Positions 44,430-53,174 are shown, numbered from the stretch's first letter. The stretch: 64,000 nucleotides of DNA from Clostridium sartagoforme (GCF_004794105.1 NZ_SRYR01000003.1:62001-126000); one strand, 5' to 3'. A program made the numbers and translations. The notes: generated by a model from the sequence alone, not told the origin.

Positions 44430-44813
44430 TTGAAAATCTTAGATAAAAAACAAATTGGTGAAATAATTAGATTTGGAATTGTAGGAGTTTTAGCAACTAT
44501 TATTCAATATTTAGTTTATGTTATTTTATATAACTTTATAGGAACTAACATAGCATTTACACTTGGGTATATAGTAAGTTTAATTTTTAATTTTATACTA
44601 TCAAACTACTTTACATTTAAAACAAACCCCAATAAGGAAAAGGGAGTTAAATTTCTATTAGCCCATGGTTTTAATTATGGTTTACAAATGGTGTTATTAA
44701 ATTTATTTAATATGGTTGGAGTACATAAAGCTATTTCACCATTTTTAGTTTATTGTATTAGTATTCCTGTAAACTTTTTATTAGTAAGGAAAGCTTTAGG
44801 GACAAAGGAGTAA
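44430..44813 (+). CDS. GtrA/GtcA-family membrane protein (lipid-linked sugar flippase)
   Basis: A 127-residue protein made almost entirely of four membrane segments, starting IIRFGIVGVLATIIQYLVY and including LIFNFILSNYFTF, the GtrA family core. It starts with TTG 44430 behind GGAGG. GtrA/GtcA proteins are thought to flip undecaprenyl-phosphate-linked sugars across the membrane. The next genes, a YfhO-type transferase and a GT2, complete the three-component glycosylation system known from Listeria and Bacillus teichoic acid modification. Confidence 0.88.
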   Translation: MKILDKKQIGEIIRFGIVGVLATIIQYLVYVILYNFIGTNIAFTLGYIVSLIFNFILSNYFTFKTNPNKEKGVKFLLAHGFNYGLQMVLLNLFNMVGVHKAISPFLVYCISIPVNFLLVRKALGTKE

Positions 44814-44886
44814 AAATATTTGGGGATTAAGGATACTATTCCTAGATTTCTAGTTCCCTAGGAGATATGAAGAAGGAGAATAAAAT

Positions 44887-47322
44887 TTGAAGAAAGTATA
44901 TAAAGATATTATTATCTCAATAGTAATTGGAATAAGTCTAAGTTATATAGTATATCTACTAAATGGTGGAATTCTATATGGAGATATGTATAATCAAGGA
45001 ATAGATTTTTTAGAGTACTATCGTAATAATGCAAGTATATTTGGGCTTGGATATAATTATAACTGGAGTATTGCTTTAGGAGACAATATGTATTCTTTAG
45101 GTATATATTATTTAATGAGTCCATTTAATATAATATTAGTTCTGTTTAGGAATATAAAAATGGAGATAATTACTCCACTTTTTATTACTATAAAATTTAT
45201 CTTCTTAATATATTTTTCATCCCTTTATTTTGAAAAGGTTACATCAAATAAATTTAAATGGTATGGAGCCATTTTCTATGCTGCAAGCTATTATATATTA
45301 AATTATGGTGCAATACAAATAATGTGGCTAGATACCTTTATATTCTTACCTTTAGTATTATTAGGTATAGAAAAAGTTTTAAGTGATGAAGATAAGCTGT
45401 TATACATAATAGCTCTACTTTTATTAATAATTACAGATTATTATTTGGCAGCACTTCTAGTACCTCATATAGCTATATATGCAATAATTAGATATATAGT
45501 TATAAATAAAGATATTAAGGATATAGGTACATTTATCTGGATTATGATAAAAAAATCATTGATAGCTGTACTTTTGTCAAGCTTTGTGATAGTTCCTGCT
45601 TCAGTAATAATGTTATCATCTGCTAAAGAGACAGGTGTAATTAATGATTTTGGAACTAGCATTTGGAATATTGTTTCGATGCTTACTCAAAATTATATTG
45701 GAGCTGTAAATCAAAGTAGTAATACTTATACAACATTAATAGGAATTCCAATACTACTTTCATTTTTCATTTTTAGTAAGTTTAAAAAAGAAAAATTGTA
45801 TTTTATTCATATAGGGATTTTAATTATTGCTCTTTGTATAGAAAAAGTGAATTATATTTTAAACTTTACTTATAAACCTGTTGGTGGAGATTTTAGATAT
45901 AATTTATTTTTAAATATTTACGTAGCGATATATGTATATTTATTTTTAAATGAAGTAAGAAAAAATAAGAGATTGTTAACCAGTTTTAGCGTTATTTTGT
46001 TAGTAAGCACAATGTTTATATTATTTAATAAGGATTTAGACTTTAGTTTAAAACTAACTAACTTACTATTTATATTTGCTTACTTGTTATTAATATTACT
46101 AGCAAAACGAAGATTTAAATTCATGACTATAGTATTAAGTATTTTTCTACTATTTGAGGTGTCTAAGCAGTATAGTATGACACTGGGAAGTATAGAGAAA
46201 GTATCTCAGGAAACAAGAAGTCAGTATTCTAATGTAATAGAATATATTAAGGATAAGTATGGAGAAGACAAGAGAATTGAAATAAGAGGAACTCAAATGT
46301 CTAAAAACATTTTTATAGCAAATGAAGCTAATGGTGTTTCAGCTTATCATTCACTAATTAATGGGAATTACCGAAATATTAGTAAAGCCTTTAGTAATAC
46401 TGTTAAAGATAATGTGAGAATAGAATTCAAAGGTAGAAATATAATAGCTCAGCATATTGGAACAGATTATTATGTTTCTTCATATAATTATTGTCCATAT
46501 TTTAATTCAGAATTAATAGATAAGACTAATGATTTTTATATCTTTGAAGTTGATAATAAGCCTTTTAAATTCTTTAAAGAGAATTCTATTATAAAAGGGA
46601 AATTACCTAGTTCTATGATAGAAAAGGATATACTTTTATATAGTAATTTATTAATAGAAAAAAATAAAAATAATATAGAATTAGATGAAAATCTAAGGGA
46701 TAATTTTGCTATATATCCTATTGAAGAGGTAGATACTGTTATACAAGAAACAGGAGAATATTATGTTACTAGTAAAAAGGAGTATGGCATTGAATATATA
46801 CCTTTTAAGGTTAATGGAGAGCACATAGGAGAAGATTCAAACTTACCTAATGTAAATAAAGAGGATATGGATGAAAATGAACTTTATATTGGAAGGCTTA
46901 ATTATGGAGATGTATTAACAATAGATGAAAAGTATGTTGGAAGCATTGATTTAATATGTATAAAGGAAAATTATATAGAATCTTCAATAGAAGATATGAA
47001 TGATATAGAAATAGATAACCTTGTAAGAAACAAAAAGGGGTTAGAGGCTGAGATAAGTATTTATGATAATGGATATATAGTACTTCCTATAGTAAATGAT
47101 AAGTACTGGAAAATAAAAGTTGATAATAAGACTATTCAGCCTATTGAAGTAAATGGTGGATTTATAGCATTAAAACTTGAAAAGGGAAATCATAGTTTAG
47201 ATATGAACTATAAATTTTATTATAAAGATATAGGTATTATAATTTCTTTAGCTACTAGTATTGTAGTAATTATGTCATCTAAAGTAGATTTAAGTAAAGT
47301 ACGTAAGATCAAAATGAGGTGA
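44887..47322 (+). CDS. YfhO-family membrane glycosyltransferase (GT-C type)
   Basis: An 811-residue protein with about twelve membrane segments in residues 1-430 and a smaller C-terminal hydrophobic segment near 785-800. The extracytoplasmic part (440-780) is rich in beta structure. Features of the YfhO/GT-C fold include the early loop MYNQGIDFLEYYRN, with an acidic residue likely at the active site, and NYGAIQIMWLDTFIFLPLVL. YfhO proteins transfer a sugar from undecaprenyl phosphate to lipoteichoic or wall teichoic acid outside the membrane. It starts with TTG 44887 behind AAGGAGA and is followed by the matching GT2 after 4 bases. Confidence 0.85.
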   Translation: MKKVYKDIIISIVIGISLSYIVYLLNGGILYGDMYNQGIDFLEYYRNNASIFGLGYNYNWSIALGDNMYSLGIYYLMSPFNIILVLFRNIKMEIITPLFITIKFIFLIYFSSLYFEKVTSNKFKWYGAIFYAASYYILNYGAIQIMWLDTFIFLPLVLLGIEKVLSDEDKLLYIIALLLLIITDYYLAALLVPHIAIYAIIRYIVINKDIKDIGTFIWIMIKKSLIAVLLSSFVIVPASVIMLSSAKETGVINDFGTSIWNIVSMLTQNYIGAVNQSSNTYTTLIGIPILLSFFIFSKFKKEKLYFIHIGILIIALCIEKVNYILNFTYKPVGGDFRYNLFLNIYVAIYVYLFLNEVRKNKRLLTSFSVILLVSTMFILFNKDLDFSLKLTNLLFIFAYLLLILLAKRRFKFMTIVLSIFLLFEVSKQYSMTLGSIEKVSQETRSQYSNVIEYIKDKYGEDKRIEIRGTQMSKNIFIANEANGVSAYHSLINGNYRNISKAFSNTVKDNVRIEFKGRNIIAQHIGTDYYVSSYNYCPYFNSELIDKTNDFYIFEVDNKPFKFFKENSIIKGKLPSSMIEKDILLYSNLLIEKNKNNIELDENLRDNFAIYPIEEVDTVIQETGEYYVTSKKEYGIEYIPFKVNGEHIGEDSNLPNVNKEDMDENELYIGRLNYGDVLTIDEKYVGSIDLICIKENYIESSIEDMNDIEIDNLVRNKKGLEAEISIYDNGYIVLPIVNDKYWKIKVDNKTIQPIEVNGGFIALKLEKGNHSLDMNYKFYYKDIGIIISLATSIVVIMSSKVDLSKVRKIKMR

Positions 47323-47326
47323 GAAT

Positions 47327-48256
47327 TTGAAAAAGGTAAGTATAATAGTTCCTTGTTATAATGAAGAAAAAATGATTGAATTGTTCTATGTAGAGTCAGT
47401 TAAGATAACGAATAAAATAGAAGGATATGAATTTGAATATATACTTATAAATGATGGAAGTAAAGATGATACTCTTAAAACTATTAAATACTTGTCTAAG
47501 GAGCATAAAAACATTAAGTATATATCATTTTCTAGAAACTTTGGTAAGGAAGCAGCTATCTTAGCTGGACTTAAGAATTTTAATGGAGACTATGCAATAA
47601 TAATGGATGCAGATTTACAACATCCACCAAGGTTAATAATAGATATGATAGAAAAAGTAGAAGAGGGGTATGAATCAGTATCAACAAAGAGAATAGATAG
47701 AAGTGGGGAATCTAAATTAAGAGGATTATTTTCTAAGCTATTCTTTAGATTTTTAAATAAAATTTCAGATATACCTATAGTAGAAGGTGCAACGGATTTT
47801 AGAATAATGTCAAAGCAAATGGTAGATTCAGTTTTAGATCTAACTGAATATCATAGATTTAGCAAGGGCATATTTGAATGGGTTGGATATGATACTTACT
47901 GGATTGAATATGTTAGTGAAGATAGGGTGTTAGGAGAAACTAAATGGTCTTATATAGGACTATTTAAATATGCAATGGAAGGTATAATTGCATTTTCAAC
48001 TACTCCCTTAAGATTATCGTCTATTATAGGAGTAATAATATCTATTATCAGTTTTATATATTTTATAATAACCCTTTTACAGACACTAATATTTGGAAAA
48101 GATCTACCTGGATATGCATCAACTATATGTTTAATCTCTTTTCTTGGAGGTATTCAGTTAGTTGCACTAGGTATAATAGGAGAATATTTAGCAAGAACTT
48201 ATATGCAAGTTAAAAGAAGACCTAATTATATAGTTAAGGAGCAAAGTAAAAAATAA
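47327..48256 (+). CDS. GT2 glycosyltransferase, CsbB/GtrB type (polyprenyl-phosphate sugar synthase)
   Basis: A 309-residue enzyme. The cytoplasmic GT-A domain shows VSIIVPCYNEEKMIE, INDGSKDDTL, FSRNFGKEAAILAGL and the metal motif MDADLQHPP, followed by KWSYIGLFKYAMEGI and two C-terminal membrane segments (about 230-255 and 265-290). This is the standard GtrB/CsbB/DPM-like layout, which loads a sugar from a nucleotide donor onto undecaprenyl phosphate. It starts with TTG 47327 just after the YfhO stop. Last in the three-gene operon, before a strong terminator. The sugar is not determinable. Confidence 0.9.
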   Translation: MKKVSIIVPCYNEEKMIELFYVESVKITNKIEGYEFEYILINDGSKDDTLKTIKYLSKEHKNIKYISFSRNFGKEAAILAGLKNFNGDYAIIMDADLQHPPRLIIDMIEKVEEGYESVSTKRIDRSGESKLRGLFSKLFFRFLNKISDIPIVEGATDFRIMSKQMVDSVLDLTEYHRFSKGIFEWVGYDTYWIEYVSEDRVLGETKWSYIGLFKYAMEGIIAFSTTPLRLSSIIGVIISIISFIYFIITLLQTLIFGKDLPGYASTICLISFLGGIQLVALGIIGEYLARTYMQVKRRPNYIVKEQSKK

Positions 48257-48257
48257 A

Positions 48258-48284
48258 AAGAGTTGCTTAGCACAACTCTTTTTT
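48258..48284 (+). terminator. Rho-independent terminator
   Basis: AAGAGTTG (48258-48265), loop CTTAGCA, CAACTCTT (48273-48280) and TTTT. Confidence 0.9.
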
Positions 48285-48338
48285 ATAATTTTAAACAAGG
48301 TACACCAATAATTGTTCATTATGAATTATATATTATGA

Positions 48339-49178
48339 TTAAAGAACGAAGTTCTCTATAGCTTTTCCAACTCCAGAGTTATTATTAGTATCAGTAACAT
48401 AATCTGCTACTTCCTTTACAATATCTAAGCCGTTACCCATGGCAACTCCAACTCCAGCATATTTAATCATTGAGATATCATTCTCTGAATCTCCAATACA
48501 CATTACTTCTTCAGGTTTAATGCCTAAAGAATCTGCGAGATAAGCAACAGCATTACCCTTCGAAGAATTACCCATCATAACTTCGAAGTTATTATCTCCT
48601 GAGCTAACCACGTGAAGTTTATCACCAAAGGTATCTTTTAATTCTTCTTTAGCTGCCCATAAATTATCTTTGTTTTTTCCATCTTCAAATACTATACCTT
48701 TAAGAATATTACCTTGAAAATCTTCAAGAGTCGGAATAATATCTTCACATACTAAGAACTTTACTCTTTTTTCTTCTGGTAAGTCCTGATTCATAATGTA
48801 ATAAGCATGGTTTTCAGGAATAAAATCCTCTCTAATTAAAGTATCCCAGCTATTAAAGTTAACAGTTAAACCATGTTTTTTTACAATATTATAAATCTCA
48901 ATAGCAACATCCTTTGGCATAGGATTTTCTAAAATTGCAGTATCATTAAATTTATTTTTTATATAAGATCCATTTGAAGCAATAACAGGAGTATCTATTC
49001 CAATTAAGTCAGAATAATATCTTGCAGAGCAAAATAATCTTCCAGTAGTAATAGCTATGTTAACACCAAGCTCACTTGCTTTCTTTAGAGCTTCTTTATT
49101 TCTTTCACTTACTTCATGATTACTATTTAATAAAGTACCATCCATATCAATACAAATTAATTTAATATTATTTTTCAA
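48339..49178 (-). CDS. Cof-type HAD family phosphatase
   Basis: A 279-residue HAD hydrolase with motif I CIDMDGTLLNS, motif II ITTGR, a C2 cap and motif IV CIGDSENDISMIKYAG. It is a second, distinct member beside the one at 9.9 kb. The start is TTG 49178 with GGGAGG 9 bases upstream on the minus strand. It stands alone and converges on the teichoic-acid glycosylation operon. The substrate is probably a small phosphorylated metabolite. Confidence 0.88.
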   Translation of the reverse strand: MKNNIKLICIDMDGTLLNSNHEVSERNKEALKKASELGVNIAITTGRLFCSARYYSDLIGIDTPVIASNGSYIKNKFNDTAILENPMPKDVAIEIYNIVKKHGLTVNFNSWDTLIREDFIPENHAYYIMNQDLPEEKRVKFLVCEDIIPTLEDFQGNILKGIVFEDGKNKDNLWAAKEELKDTFGDKLHVVSSGDNNFEVMMGNSSKGNAVAYLADSLGIKPEEVMCIGDSENDISMIKYAGVGVAMGNGLDIVKEVADYVTDTNNNSGVGKAIENFVL

Positions 49179-49561
49179 CGTCTCTACCTCCCTCAGGAAA
49201 AATCCATAAATTTTCCCTATAAATAGTATAAGCCAAAACTTAAGAAATTAAAAACTTTTATTGAAATTAATTATCAGTAAAATTTGTTAAAAAATTCAAA
49301 TATCACTAGACTAAAGAACATATGTTTGGTAAAATATAATTAATAAAGAGAAATGCATAATAAAGGGTAAATAAAATAAAAATATTAAGGAGGGAGAGGG
49401 TTGTCATACAATGAATAATTAAGAATGAATAATGAAAAATTAATGAAAAAACGCCTATAGGAGTTTTAAAAAGTAATTAATTTTAGTAATTATGTAAGAA
49501 TTACATCAATAATTCTTATTTCTTAATTTGAACTGGTAATGGGACAACTTCAAAAGATTAT
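49179..49561. other. Divergent intergenic region before the first sigma-factor gene
   Basis: No gene. It contains the hairpin AAGAATTA/TAATTCTT (49496-49503, 49510-49517) and a simple AT-rich run (AATGAATAATTAAGAATGAATAATG type). TATAAT at 49335-49340 lacks a clear -35. No good ribosome site precedes the sigma gene. Confidence 0.4.
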
Positions 49562-50131
49562 ATGATGGAAGTAAAAGAATTACTAATTAAAGCTAAAGAT
49601 GGGGATAACATTGCATTAGAAGAAATTATAAAGAAACATGAACCATTAATTTATAACACAATGATTAGTTTTTATATAAAAGGATACGATAAAGAAGATA
49701 TTAGACAAATAGCTACACTTTCCATAATAAAAGCTGTGAAGAGCTGTAAGATAGAATTAAGCAAAGGATTTTCAAGTTATGCTAAAGAAGTAATAAGAAA
49801 TGATATATACAAGGAAATATCAAAGGCAGAAAAACAATACTATAAATATAAGGAATCAAATGAAATTGCAATGGTAATAGATATAAAAGAAATTGTAGAT
49901 GAAAGCACCAATATTATTGAAGACTATATAAAAAGTAAAGATAGAGAAATACTTATAAAGGAAATAAATCTTTTAGAAGAGGAAGAAAGAGCTTTACTTA
50001 AGGCTATATATGTAGAGAATATTACTTTAAAGAAATATGCAGAAGAAAAAGAACTAGAATACCATAAAGCAAGATACATGAAAGATAAAATATTAGAAAA
50101 ACTAAAAAAGAATATTAAGAAAATATGGTAA
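49562..50131 (+). CDS. Small RNA polymerase sigma factor (sigma-70 family, region 2 and 4 only)
   Basis: A 189-residue protein. Residues 1-95 match sigma region 2 (LLIKAKDGDNIALEEIIKKHEPLI, YDKEDIRQIATLSIIKAV, FSSYAKEVIRNDIYKEI). Residues 135-185 form a region 4 helix-turn-helix (LEEEERALLKAIYVENITLKKYA, then YHKARYMKDKILEKLKK). It is similar in size and layout to the UviA/TcdR/BotR group of clostridial alternative sigma factors and paralogous to the gene at 50411-50977. The start has no recognisable ribosome site (GGGAC is 16 bases away), so translation may be weak or controlled. Confidence 0.8.
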   Translation: MMEVKELLIKAKDGDNIALEEIIKKHEPLIYNTMISFYIKGYDKEDIRQIATLSIIKAVKSCKIELSKGFSSYAKEVIRNDIYKEISKAEKQYYKYKESNEIAMVIDIKEIVDESTNIIEDYIKSKDREILIKEINLLEEEERALLKAIYVENITLKKYAEEKELEYHKARYMKDKILEKLKKNIKKIW

Positions 50132-50170
50132 AGTTAAAATTTTAAAATAGAAAATTAAATATGTATAGTA

Positions 50171-50246
50171 AAAAAGTACACTATTATTATACTCGATAGG
50201 ACCTTGTAAGCCCAAGTCGGTCTTCGTATAATAAGGTGTACTTTTT
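50171..50246. terminator. Large-loop bidirectional terminator between the two sigma genes
   Basis: AAAAAGTACAC...TTATAC (50171-50192) pairs with GTATAATAAGGTGTACTTTTT (50226-50246 region). The 33-base loop can fold again through GACC/GGTC and TTG/CAA. Confidence 0.75.
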
Positions 50247-50410
50247 GTTTTTAAAATTAATTATTTAATGGAATATATAGTGGGTTTTGAGTAATCTAAA
50301 AGTCGTTATTCTATATTATTATGATTAAATTTTTGTTATTTAAGTTCAAAATTTTATAGTACTGTATAGAAAAGTCGAAGTCTGTATTCACTTAATAATA
50401 TTGCATTTTT

Positions 50411-50977
50411 TTATAGTATTATAGACTTAAGTTTCAAAAGGGCACGTTTTTTTAGGCAGCTACAGTAATAGTAGTCCTTTCCTACAGATCTAGAGTATTT
50501 ACTTAAGTTGGCTGATGTGCTATCTATATATAGGAATTTTATAATACTTAGTTCTTCAGGCTCTAATTTATTTAGGGCCTTTTTTAGTCTTTCTACTAAG
50601 ATGTTGTTTATTGCAGTTTCTTCTAGAGAGAAGCTGGTATCTATTAGTGCATCTGAATAGCTTTGATTTGACTCTTCATTTACTATATCTATACTAAGTT
50701 CATCATTAGATCTAGCTTCTTTTCGTATAAGTGCTCTATAACAGTTTTTAATACTAAAAGCTGCATAGGCAGTGAAAGCTTTAGGGTCTCTAGATAAGTC
50801 GAATAATTTAATTGCATGAAGCAAATTAGTTATACCAATTTGAATTAGCTCTTCATAATTTCTATTCTTAATAAATACTTTTTTGGACTCGCTAATAATA
50901 AGAGGAGTAAAAGCTTTGATAATTTCATTTTTAGCATTAATATCTTCTTTTTTAGCTTTAATAATTAAATCTTCCAT
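50411..50977 (-). CDS. Small RNA polymerase sigma factor divergent from the capsule locus
   Basis: A 188-residue sigma-70 family protein. Region 2 spans about 1-90 (IIKAKKEDINAKNEIIKAFTPLI, YEELIQIGITNLLHAIKLFD, FTAYAAFSIKNCYRALIRKE). Region 4 spans about 125-185 (LNKLEPEELSIIKFLYID, then LSKYSRSVGKDYYYCSCLKKRAL). It has a good GAGGTGA site before ATG 50977. The gene points away from the capsule locus, and a 14-bp motif upstream of it recurs, inverted, upstream of the first capsule gene. It is therefore the best candidate for an autoregulated capsule sigma factor, likely of the UviA/TcdR-like group. Confidence 0.8.
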   Translation of the reverse strand: MEDLIIKAKKEDINAKNEIIKAFTPLIISESKKVFIKNRNYEELIQIGITNLLHAIKLFDLSRDPKAFTAYAAFSIKNCYRALIRKEARSNDELSIDIVNEESNQSYSDALIDTSFSLEETAINNILVERLKKALNKLEPEELSIIKFLYIDSTSANLSKYSRSVGKDYYYCSCLKKRALLKLKSIIL

Positions 50978-51041
50978 AAAATCACCTCAAAAATTATCTT
51001 TATATAAGATAAATACCTAAGAAAATATAAAAATGAGAAAA

Positions 51042-51210
51042 AATATTCGTATTTTTACAACCATAAAAATACATTTATTTCACTAAATTTAGTAATGAAA
51101 GGGTATATATAGGAAGATTTAGGGAAGGAATTTAATAAAATAAATATTATTCTACAAAAATTAATATAAATTTAAAGTTTGTAAAATAAAAATGTCAAAA
51201 TACGAATATT
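51042..51210. promoter_or_regulatory. Divergent regulatory region with a repeated 14-bp motif and central palindrome
   Basis: AAAATACGAATATT occurs on the plus strand at 51197-51210 and, as its exact reverse complement, at 51042-51055. Each copy therefore reads toward its own gene, the sigma factor to the left and the capsule locus to the right. Between them ACTAAATTTAGT (51082-51093) is a perfect 12-bp palindrome. The motif copies share one extra T on the 3' side and are candidates for a special promoter element. Confidence 0.6.
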
Positions 51211-51323
51211 TATGTAAAAGAAAAAAAGTAGTAAAAGTACGTAAGGATGGATATAATTTAATTTATGGACAGGACTAAGGTCACATTTTAATATTTATTG
51301 TAGGGAAGATAGGGGTATAGGGT

Positions 51324-52040
51324 ATGATAGCAAATTTAATATTAAAAGATTTAATTATTAATAATGAATTTAATATAGTTAATTTACTTGAGAAAATTGA
51401 GGTAGCAGAAAAATGTAATATTAGAAGGCTAGTATTAGCCCCTGCATACTACGATGAAGAAAGCAAGACAAGTATAATTGAAGTGGAAGAAATAGTTGAA
51501 GAATTAAATGCTTATTTAAAAGAGAAAAACTCTTATTTAGCTCTATATCCAGCGAATCTTATAAGGGATAATTACGATTCAGTAAAAGATTTCTTAAATA
51601 AAAGAATTGGAACTATAAATAGAGGAAAGTATGCTCTTTTAAATTCAGAAGAAAGTAGTACAGTAGATGAATTGTTAGAATTAGTTTTTGAACTTAGTTT
51701 AGTAGAAGTAACTCCAATAATAGTAGGACCAGAAAAAAATGAGGAAATTAAAAATGACTATAAGAAAATAGATAGATTAATTAATAAAGGTTGTTTATTT
51801 CAATTAAATGTAGAAAGTTTAGAAGGAGCCTATGGAAAGACAACACAAAAGGCTTGTAAGAAATTAATAAAGAAAAATATATATGACTTTATAGGATTTG
51901 AAGAAAATATAAAGAAGGAACTTATAGATAAAGAAGTAGAAAAAATCAGTAAGAAGGGACTTTATATATTTAAAACTGATGGATTAGTTAGAAGAAAAAG
52001 CAATGAAAGGAAGAAAAAGATTGCTTCTTGGATTAAGTAA
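51324..52040 (+). CDS. CpsB-like PHP-fold protein lacking all metal ligands (pseudo-phosphatase)
   Basis: A 238-residue protein that aligns along most of its length with the intact CpsB at 54038-54805: shared LNK.IGTIN, K/RY.L, ELLELVFEL, INKGCLFQLN and the IY.FIG segment. Each metal-binding position is changed: the N-terminal DLHSHL is absent, PHY is PAY (Ala41), the E80 position is Leu79, AHPER is VGPEK (Gly135), and SDAHR is FEENI (Glu193, Asn195). It therefore should not hydrolyse phosphotyrosine but may still bind the CpsC/CpsD kinase complex. It precedes cpsC as first gene of the capsule locus, 114 bases after the repeated promoter-like motif. The frame is undisrupted, so it is under selection rather than decaying. 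Confidence 0.8.
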   Translation: MIANLILKDLIINNEFNIVNLLEKIEVAEKCNIRRLVLAPAYYDEESKTSIIEVEEIVEELNAYLKEKNSYLALYPANLIRDNYDSVKDFLNKRIGTINRGKYALLNSEESSTVDELLELVFELSLVEVTPIIVGPEKNEEIKNDYKKIDRLINKGCLFQLNVESLEGAYGKTTQKACKKLIKKNIYDFIGFEENIKKELIDKEVEKISKKGLYIFKTDGLVRRKSNERKKKIASWIK

Positions 52041-52327
52041 ATATAAAGAGTTATGCAATTGGATATCTTAATATATTCAAATGTATACATTCTTTATTTG
52101 TATAAAAAAGATAGAAATTACTATAATAAAGTAAAAATTATTGTAAAATTAATATATGAATGTTGTATTTCAAGGGAAAATATAAAAATATTAAAAAATA
52201 ATTCTAAAAAAAAATAAGAATACAATTACAATAAGAAAGATAATATTGAAAATTGGATAAAGAATATAGATTTGAGATTTAATGTCGAAGTAGGCAGATA
52301 TTTTTTTGTTTAAAAATAATCATATTG

Positions 52328-52336
52328 TGATATAAT
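52328..52336 (+). promoter_or_regulatory. Probable extended -10 promoter of cpsC
   Basis: TGATATAAT (52328-52336) is an extended -10 element 150 bases before cpsC; a -35 at 17 bases is not clear. A small hairpin AAAGCTT/AAGCTTT (52380-52398) followed by TTTTT lies in the leader. The rest of 52041-52487 holds no gene. Confidence 0.5.
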
Positions 52337-52487
52337 TTAGAATGCTGAGAAATTTGTTAAATAAATATGTCTTTTGTAAAAAGCTTATAAGAAGCTTTGT
52401 AATTTTTGGGAGAAATTAAATTTACTTAAAAGACTATAAAAAATAATTTATTGACAACAAGGTTATTAATAGTTAGGAGGAACTTAA

Positions 52488-53165
52488 TTGGAAGAGCAAG
52501 TAATAAGATTAGACGAGTTGTTTGAAGCTTTAAAAAAGAGATGGCTAATGATAGTTGTAATTACTTTACTAGCAACAGTAGCTTCAGCTGTATTTAGTTT
52601 TTTTGTTATTAAACCACAATATGAAGCAAGTACAAAAGTTTTTATAGGTAAGGATGATGGAGAAAATCAAAATTATAGCCAAAATGATGTAACTATGTAT
52701 CAAAAGCTTATGAAGACATATTCAGAGGCTATAAAAACTAAGGATTTAGTTTCTAGAAGTTTAAAGGGTACTAGCCTTAAGTTAGAACCACAAGAAGTAT
52801 TAAATAATTTATCTGTAGTTACTGTTTCAGATACTCAAATATTACAAATAAAGTATAAGAGTAAAAATCCAAAAGAAGCTGAAGTAGTAGTAGAGGAAAT
52901 AGCAGAAGAGTTTATTAAAACTTCAAAAGAACTAGTTCCAAATGGAAATATTAAGATAATTGAAGCAGTAGAATTGCCAGAAAAGCCAGTTAGCCCAAAT
53001 AAAAAGATGAATATAGCAATTGCCTTTTTACTAGGATTAATGGTTAGTGTAGGATTAGCATTTTTACTAGAGTTTTTAGATAATACTTTTAAGAACAAGG
53101 AACAGCTAGAAAGGGAATTAGACCTTCCTGTACTTGGATCTATTCCTAACATGAAGGATAATTAG
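52488..53165 (+). CDS. cpsC: Capsular polysaccharide chain-length/kinase-activating protein CpsC (Wzz domain)
   Basis: A 225-residue membrane protein with a first membrane segment at about 19-40, an extracellular coiled Wzz region, the proline-rich PEKPVSPNKKMN just before the second membrane segment (about 173-193), and a short cytoplasmic tail (LEFLDNTFKNKEQLEREL). This is the Gram-positive CpsC/YwqC layout. It activates the CpsD kinase and helps set chain length. TTG 52488 follows AGGAGG (52475-52480). The cpsD start comes 9 bases after its stop. Confidence 0.92.
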   Translation: MEEQVIRLDELFEALKKRWLMIVVITLLATVASAVFSFFVIKPQYEASTKVFIGKDDGENQNYSQNDVTMYQKLMKTYSEAIKTKDLVSRSLKGTSLKLEPQEVLNNLSVVTVSDTQILQIKYKSKNPKEAEVVVEEIAEEFIKTSKELVPNGNIKIIEAVELPEKPVSPNKKMNIAIAFLLGLMVSVGLAFLLEFLDNTFKNKEQLERELDLPVLGSIPNMKDN

Positions 53166-53174
53166 GAGGAAGAT

